A DNA stretch of 64,000 bases from Macrobrachium rosenbergii (taxonomy: Eukaryota; Arthropoda; Malacostraca; Decapoda; Palaemonidae): NCBI RefSeq assembly GCF_040412425.1, contig NC_089782.1, forward strand, positions 25,295,622-25,359,621. Reading direction: 5' to 3'. Positions 63,866 to 64,000 of this stretch are shown piece after piece (position 1 is the first letter of the stretch; each line of letters opens with the position of its first letter). Both the position numbers and the translations under genes were made by a program. The notes under the pieces are model-generated. The model made no database searches and was not told the DNA's origin. It saw only the letters and a list, made by a program, of their open reading frames with translations.

Positions 63866-64000
63866 CCTCAAATGTGTGATCAGGACTGGAGCATTGGAGA
63901 CATCGACTCTGTCCACATCATGAGGATTGTCTGACAGGGAAAATTCAAGTTCACCTCCATCTTCACCTACCACATATATTCTAGGTAACTTTGTTGCCCA
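63866..64000 (-). CDS. EXOSC7: Exosome complex component RRP42 (EXOSC7), internal exon cut by the window edge
   Basis: On the - strand the frame is open from the window edge to donor GAGG|GTAAGC (GT at 63865-63864), phase 0, 45 residues: WATKLPRIYVVGEDGGELEF followed by SLSDNPHDVDRV and ...APVLITHLR. It aligns with human RIPRVRVLEDEEG.KDIELSDDPYDCIRLSV.NVPCIVTLCK; the LSDNP-D motif is characteristic of EXOSC7. The upstream exons and promoter are beyond 64000. Together the three exons give the last 130 of about 290 residues usual for the family. Confidence 0.92.

Overview
The window looks like nuclear DNA from an arthropod, most likely a decapod crustacean. It is AT-rich and intron-rich, with sparse coding sequence. 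It carries dozens of long GA/CT, CA, TA and CTT microsatellites and several dispersed repeats of kinds I associate with shrimp, prawns and crabs. That taxonomic reading is from memory. No prokaryotic gene organisation, CRISPR array or operon is visible.

Only the right-hand third holds genes I can name. SREK1IP1, a small zinc-knuckle/SR-like splicing-associated protein, is on the + strand. It has a CCAAT-box promoter at about 45.08-45.15 kb, a non-coding first exon ending at 45204, and three coding exons (48684-48800, 58054-58161, 58420-58626) that join in frame to 143 residues. A multi-finger C2H2 zinc-finger gene (50202-52358) lies on the same strand inside its 9.25-kb second intron. It may be expressed by alternative splicing from the SREK1IP1 first exon. 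Converging on SREK1IP1 from the right edge, on the - strand, are the last three coding exons of EXOSC7 (Rrp42), an RNase PH-like subunit of the RNA exosome (64000-63866, 62071-61913, 59397-59299). The two known genes therefore both act in RNA processing and end tail to tail about 0.5 kb apart.

The left end (1-95) holds the last codons of an unidentified gene. From 0.1 to 45 kb the sequence is mostly repeats and apparent intron or intergenic DNA: three same-strand copies of a 290-bp dispersed element, a compound GA higher-order repeat, 36-bp, 70-bp and about 100-bp tandem arrays, and a foldback-like dispersed element. There is also a degraded DIRS-type tyrosine-recombinase retrotransposon (about 19.4-21.3 kb). 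Two weak clues suggest a - strand gene here: a promoter/first-exon-like segment near 29.4 kb and a splice-flanked exon-like segment at 17.0 kb. Introns of the named genes contain a jockey-type LINE fragment, a roughly 190-bp-arm palindrome, an inverted pair of dispersed elements and a short hairpin.

I did not find a clear new biological system. The most interesting points are the possible shared first exon of SREK1IP1 and the zinc-finger gene, the out-of-frame extra zinc finger inside that gene, the long palindrome in SREK1IP1 intron 1, and the higher-order microsatellite and 70-bp arrays.
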